Part shown: positions 13,059 through 16,008 of the stretch, piece after piece
How the letters are laid out: each line of letters begins with the position of its first letter
Numbering within the stretch: position 1 is the stretch's first letter
Assembly (NCBI GenBank): GCA_964567085.1
Contig: CAZMKU010000027.1
Span: forward strand, 1-16,008
DNA from: SVTX01 sp964567085
GTDB taxonomy: Bacteria; Bacillota; Clostridia; Oscillospirales; CAG-272
DNA: 16,008 bases
Direction of reading: 5' to 3'
The notes under the pieces: model-generated
Database searches by the model: none
The model's input: only the letters and a program-made list of their open reading frames with translations
What the model was told of the DNA's origin: nothing
Program-made: the position numbers and the translations under genes

Positions 13059-14606
13059 TTATTCGTCCGCGCCCCAATATTTTTTGTCGAGACTGCGGAA
13101 CTGTATCGCCTCGGCGATGTGCCAAGCGCGGATTATCTCGCTGCGGTCAAGGTCGGCGATGGTTCTCGAGACGCGCATAATTCTGTCGTATCCGCGAGCG
13201 GAAAGACCCATTGAGTCGTACGCGGATTTTAGCAGACTCATAGCGTCCTCGTCCGCAGTACAGTATTTGCGGATGGATGCTGAGTCGAGCATTGAGTTTG
13301 AGATGATTCCGTCCGCCGCCATTCTCTCCTTGGCGAACTGCCTTGCGGCAATAACCCGTTTTCTTACGTCCTCGCTTTTCTCGCTTCGGAGCTTGTTGTC
13401 CGATAGCTCCTCGTAGGTAAGCGAGGGAAGCTCGATCTGAATGTCGATTCTGTCAAGCAAGGGGCCGCTTATTTTTGATATGTAGCGCTTTACGTCAAGC
13501 GGCTTGCAGGTGCATTTTCTGGTCGGATGACCGAAATAACCGCACCTACAGGGGTTCATCGCGCCCACGAGCATAAAGTTGCAGGGGAAGGTAACTCTGC
13601 CGTTTGCACGGGTAATTGTAACCTTGCCGTCCTCAATTGGCTGACGGAGCGCGTCGGTTACCTGTTTGGGAAACTCAGGAAGCTCGTCGAGGAAAAGAAC
13701 TCCGTTGTTTGCAAGCGAGACCTCGCCCGGCATAGGATAAATACCGCCGCCGACCAAGGATACCGCGCTCATTGTGTGATGAGGCGAGCGGAAGGGACGT
13801 GTGCCGAGCAGAGAAGTACCCTCGGGAAGTGTTCCCGATACCGAATGAACCTTTGTCGTTTCTATCGCCTCGTCAAACGAGAGGGGAGGGAGAATCGTGG
13901 GAAGTCTTTTTGCGAGCATGGATTTTCCTGTTCCGGGAGGGCCGATGAGAAGTATGTTGTGGGCGCCCGTCGCAGCGATCTCCATAGCGCGCTTTGCCTG
14001 CGACTGACCTTTAACATCGGAAAAGTCATAGCCGTAGGTCGCCGCGTCGGCAAAAAGCCTGTCTCTGTCACATTCGACGGGAGAGAGAAGCTCCGTTCCG
14101 TTCAAGTGAGCCACGAGGGATCTCATATCCTTTACGGAATAGACCTTGATGCCCTCGACCGCCGCCGCTTCGTTCGCGTTTTCCGCGGGAGCGTAAAATT
14201 CCTCGAAGCCGGCGTCCTTTGCGGCAACACACATAGAAAGCGCGCCGCGCACCGAGCGCAGCTCACCCGAGAGGGAAAGCTCGCCCACAAAGCACCTTTT
14301 ACTTATATCAATATCACCGCGTACGATTCCCGCGCTCTTCATAATGCCGAGCAGGATGGCAACGTCGTAAGCCGAGCCCTCCTTCTTTCTGTCCGCGGGG
14401 GCAAGATTTACCATAAAATACATTTCGGGGAAACGGAAGCCGCTGTTAAGACAAGCGGTACGAACTCTCTCCTTCGCTTCCTTTACCGCCGCGTCGGGAA
14501 GACCGACGAGCTCGAAGCTGGGGAGTCTTGGCTGGGCGTCCGCCTCAACCGTTACTATATATCCGTCGATTCCGAAAATTCCTGCGCAATATACAGATGA
14601 TAACAT
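13059..14606 (-). CDS. comM: YifB/ComM-type Mg-chelatase-like AAA+ ATPase
   Basis: Cytosolic AAA+ protein of 515 residues, full length. Residues 1-170 form the N-terminal Lon-protease-like ChlI domain. Walker A is GPPGTGKS (222-229), followed by RSPHHTMSAVSLVGGG (273-288); Walker B is VLFLDELPEF (303-312). A cysteine cluster, C353, C355, C365 and C367, is probably zinc-binding. SGPLLDRID (380-388) includes a likely arginine finger, and the Mg-chelatase C-terminal domain ends the protein. In Vibrio and Haemophilus ComM is a hexameric branch-migration helicase that helps integrate transforming DNA; the role in Clostridia is untested. AAAGGGA lies about 12 bases before the ATG, rather far. First gene of an operon with the CDF exporter; no dprA or topA lies beside it. 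Confidence 0.95.
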   Translation of the reverse strand: MLSSVYCAGIFGIDGYIVTVEADAQPRLPSFELVGLPDAAVKEAKERVRTACLNSGFRFPEMYFMVNLAPADRKKEGSAYDVAILLGIMKSAGIVRGDIDISKRCFVGELSLSGELRSVRGALSMCVAAKDAGFEEFYAPAENANEAAAVEGIKVYSVKDMRSLVAHLNGTELLSPVECDRDRLFADAATYGYDFSDVKGQSQAKRAMEIAATGAHNILLIGPPGTGKSMLAKRLPTILPPLSFDEAIETTKVHSVSGTLPEGTSLLGTRPFRSPHHTMSAVSLVGGGIYPMPGEVSLANNGVLFLDELPEFPKQVTDALRQPIEDGKVTITRANGRVTFPCNFMLVGAMNPCRCGYFGHPTRKCTCKPLDVKRYISKISGPLLDRIDIQIELPSLTYEELSDNKLRSEKSEDVRKRVIAARQFAKERMAADGIISNSMLDSASIRKYCTADEDAMSLLKSAYDSMGLSARGYDRIMRVSRTIADLDRSEIIRAWHIAEAIQFRSLDKKYWGADE

Positions 14607-14642
14607 GTGTGTTTTACGTCCCTTTCACATAATATTTCCTTA

Positions 14643-14671
14643 ATTATATCACAATTTTATTGAAATTACAA
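14643..14671 (-). promoter_or_regulatory. Vegetative promoter of comM-CDF
   Basis: On the minus strand TTGTAA (14666-14671) and TATAAT (14643-14648) are separated by 17 bases, with an extended -10 (TGATATAAT). The start codon follows about 37 bases downstream of the -10. The frame upstream of the ATG is closed by a stop. Confidence 0.82.
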
Positions 14672-14744
14672 CAAGCAAGCAGTATTTATATTTTTAAATA
14701 TGAAAATATTTACAAAAGCGCGCGCTCAAAGTAGATTTATTCTA

Positions 14745-14773
14745 TTGACTTTTCGCTTTCTTTGTTGTATAAT
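14745..14773 (+). promoter_or_regulatory. Vegetative promoter of the leucine-rich lipoprotein gene
   Basis: TTGACT (14745-14750) and TATAAT (14768-14773) are separated by 17 bases. The leader is about 50 bases. The promoter is divergent from that of comM, about 75 bases away. Confidence 0.88.
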
Positions 14774-14829
14774 AATTTATACGGATGAAATGGATTTTTC
14801 TATATAGGAATAGATACGGAGGATTTAAA

Positions 14830-15675
14830 ATGAAGAAGATAACGGCTATAGCGCTCGCTCTTTTGATGCTTTGCTCGGCATTTGCTCTGGTTTCCTGCGG
14901 CAAAAAGGAAAAAAGCGATCTTACAAATATTGACGATTACGTTGCGCCCAACTATGAAAAGGATATAGGCACGGGTGTTATTACATATGCGGACGGTACG
15001 GGTGAAACCGCAATGATCGTAAATTACGTACCCAAGGTTCACGAGCCCCATGCGGTCGTTATTCCCGAAAAGGTTGGTCAGAACGACGACAGAATCGTTA
15101 CCGCTATTTCTGACGAGGCGTTCAAGGCTTGCACGTCGATGAATTCGGTTACGATCCCCGAGACGGTTGTTACTATCGGCAAGGCGGCGTTCTACGGCTG
15201 TGATAATCTTACTGAAGTAAATCTCCCCGCATCGGTCAAGACGATAGGCGAGCTTGCGTTTGCTAATTGCTCAACGCTTGAAAAAGTAACCTTTGCGGAT
15301 AACAGCGCGCTTGTAGAAATCGGCAAGAACGCGTTTGACACCTGCATTTCTCTTGAGACCGTTAAGCTTCCCGCGAAGCTTACGACCATTGGCGCCGGCG
15401 CGTTCAGAAATTGCGAGGCGCTCTCGAGAGTTGATATTCCCGAATCCGTAAAGGAGATCGGCTCGCAGGCATACGTTGGTTGCAAGTCGCTTGACTACGT
15501 TGGATGCATAACCCTTACGGCTAATATTGAAAATCTTGGCGGCTTCGATCCCGAGGCAGAGGATCAGGCGGTCGTGGTTGTGTTTGACACGAACAAGAAA
15601 AACATAAAGGCTCCCGAGGGATCTTATGCGGCGGCGTTCGTGGCTGCAATGAGATCTACTTCTACTGAAGAATAA
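14830..15675 (+). CDS. Lipoprotein with BspA-type leucine-rich repeats
   Basis: Exported protein of 281 residues. Residues 1-22 are a lipoprotein signal peptide (KK, then a hydrophobic core) ending in lipobox LVSC, so C23 would be lipidated and the protein anchored outside the membrane. Residues 88-225 hold about five LRR_5 repeats of roughly 23 residues with the pattern IPxxVxxIGxxAFxxCxxLxxV (for example 108-130, 131-153, 179-201, 202-224). Such repeats form curved surfaces used for binding other proteins or host matter; the partner is unknown. The tail from 226 lacks repeats and ends in a low-complexity STSTEE. ATG 14830 is chosen because GGAGG (14818-14822) lies 7 bases upstream; ATG 14785 lacks a ribosome site and would precede the signal peptide. 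Confidence 0.92.
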   Translation: MKKITAIALALLMLCSAFALVSCGKKEKSDLTNIDDYVAPNYEKDIGTGVITYADGTGETAMIVNYVPKVHEPHAVVIPEKVGQNDDRIVTAISDEAFKACTSMNSVTIPETVVTIGKAAFYGCDNLTEVNLPASVKTIGELAFANCSTLEKVTFADNSALVEIGKNAFDTCISLETVKLPAKLTTIGAGAFRNCEALSRVDIPESVKEIGSQAYVGCKSLDYVGCITLTANIENLGGFDPEAEDQAVVVVFDTNKKNIKAPEGSYAAAFVAAMRSTSTEE

Positions 15676-15689
15676 CCTGTAAACAATAA

Positions 15690-15860
15690 AAAACGGAGAA
15701 CCGTGAGGGTGATGTTCTTAGCGGAGAAATTGTGTTTTGACAAAAGTGCAAGCATCGCATTTGGCTGGTCAAACGCCAATATGGGCTAAACCCAACCTCT
15801 TAAAACGGCAGAAAGAGCAAATACGCAAGACGAAAAATCTTGTATATTTGCTCTTTTTTA
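15690..15860 (+). ncRNA. Candidate structured RNA after the lipoprotein gene
   Basis: About 170 bases without a sensible reading frame, ending in a strong terminator. Local pairings are ACGG/CCGT (15693-15704), TTTGAC (15736-15741) with GTCAAA (15768-15773) enclosing AAGTGC/GCATTT, an alternative hairpin TTGGC (15761-15765) with GCCAA (15775-15779) that would sequester the same GTCAAA, and TGGG/CCCA (15782-15794). The two overlapping helices are mutually exclusive, a switch-like layout. I match it to no known RNA family. There is no obvious promoter of its own, so it may be a long 3' untranslated region of the lipoprotein gene. Confidence 0.3.
15812..15859 (+). terminator. Strong rho-independent terminator
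   Basis: AAAGAGCAAATA (15812-15823) pairs with 15845-15856 and CAAGA (15826-15830) with TCTTG (15838-15842), separated by one mismatch and one wobble. The loop is CGAAAAA, and a T-run covers 15854-15859. It ends transcripts from the lipoprotein gene or from the candidate RNA. Confidence 0.9.
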
Positions 15861-15865
15861 TGATG

Positions 15866-16008
15866 GTGAAGTTTTCGCTCTCGCGAAAGTGAAGTTGTGC
15901 TACACACAGTGAAGTTGCTGCGCTTCGCTCGCAGTGAAGTTAAGTTTGCCCATCACTTCGCCGTCAGGCGAAACTTCACTCACGAAGTGAACTTCACTAT
16001 CGAAGATA
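15866..16008. repeat. GTGAAGTT box and hairpin array
   Basis: GTGAAGTT occurs at 15866-15873, 15889-15896, 15909-15916 and 15934-15941; its reverse complement AACTTCAC occurs at 15972-15979 and 15990-15997. The spacers are 12-30 bases and several are small palindromes: TTTCGC/GCGAAA (15873-15888), TGCG/CGCA (15919-15933), and TTCGCC/GGCGAA (about 15957-15972). Boxes on the left face their complements on the right, so the whole array can fold on itself. No protein gene is present. The window ends inside the array. Spacers differ in sequence and length, unlike a CRISPR array. Confidence 0.85.

Noticed and set aside
13527..14600. 357-codon plus-strand frame opposite comM
   Set aside because: It is a shadow of comM; basic, low-similarity peptide with no promoter or ribosome site.
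15736..15779. H-type pseudoknot formed by TTTGAC/GTCAAA and TTGGC/GCCAA
   Set aside because: A single base would have to cross a six-pair helix, which is not sterically possible; the helices are better viewed as alternatives.
15866..16008. CRISPR array
   Set aside because: The repeats are only 8 bases, the spacers are short, unequal and palindromic, and orientation flips within the array; no cas gene is visible.

Overview
The window looks like chromosomal housekeeping DNA from a spore-forming, anaerobic Firmicute (class Clostridia), probably an uncultivated gut-type lineage. The clearest clue is spoIIR, a gene confined to endospore formers. Supporting clues are the clostridial style of the genes, strong GGAGG-type ribosome sites, and consensus vegetative promoters (TTGACA, 16-17 bases, TATAAT) in front of most units. 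I cannot name the genus. Both ends of the window lie inside repeats, as expected if it is a whole contig that stopped where assembly failed.

Layout, left to right. Positions 1-358: two 174-base repeat units ending in a tRNA-Arg(ACG) gene on the minus strand, with a tRNA 3'-end remnant and two unrelated terminator-like hairpins. 481-2135: a two-gene operon, threonine ammonia-lyase and RidA; RidA hydrolyses the reactive enamine/imine the lyase makes. 2239-3582: a CPA2-type cation:proton antiporter. 3606-4287: spoIIR behind a candidate sigma-F (forespore) promoter. 4313-5904: a UPF0371/DUF1846 protein. 5944-7522 (minus): a DJ-1/PfpI protein overlapping a CPBP (CAAX-like) membrane protein that lacks the family's metal-binding histidines. 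7669-10264: phosphoglycerate kinase and triosephosphate isomerase, split by 425 bases packed with hairpins. 10341-11717 (minus): citrate synthase. 11865-14606 (minus): a YifB/ComM AAA ATPase followed by a Mn-type CDF metal exporter. 14745-15675: a lipoprotein with BspA-type leucine-rich repeats. 15676-16008: a possible structured RNA, a strong terminator, and an array of GTGAAGTT boxes alternating with small hairpins.

Themes: central carbon metabolism (pgk, tpiA, citrate synthase), amino-acid catabolism with damage control (ilvA-ridA, possibly the DJ-1 protein), ion homeostasis (antiporter, CDF exporter), sporulation signalling and DNA processing. Convergent gene pairs share hairpins that can stop transcription from both sides.

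I find no defence system, CRISPR array, transposase, prophage or biosynthetic cluster. The material not explained by known genes is the non-coding repeat and hairpin DNA at 1-280, 9084-9508 and 15676-16008, plus some protein oddities (histidine-less CPBP protein, PGK insertion, uncharacterised UPF0371).
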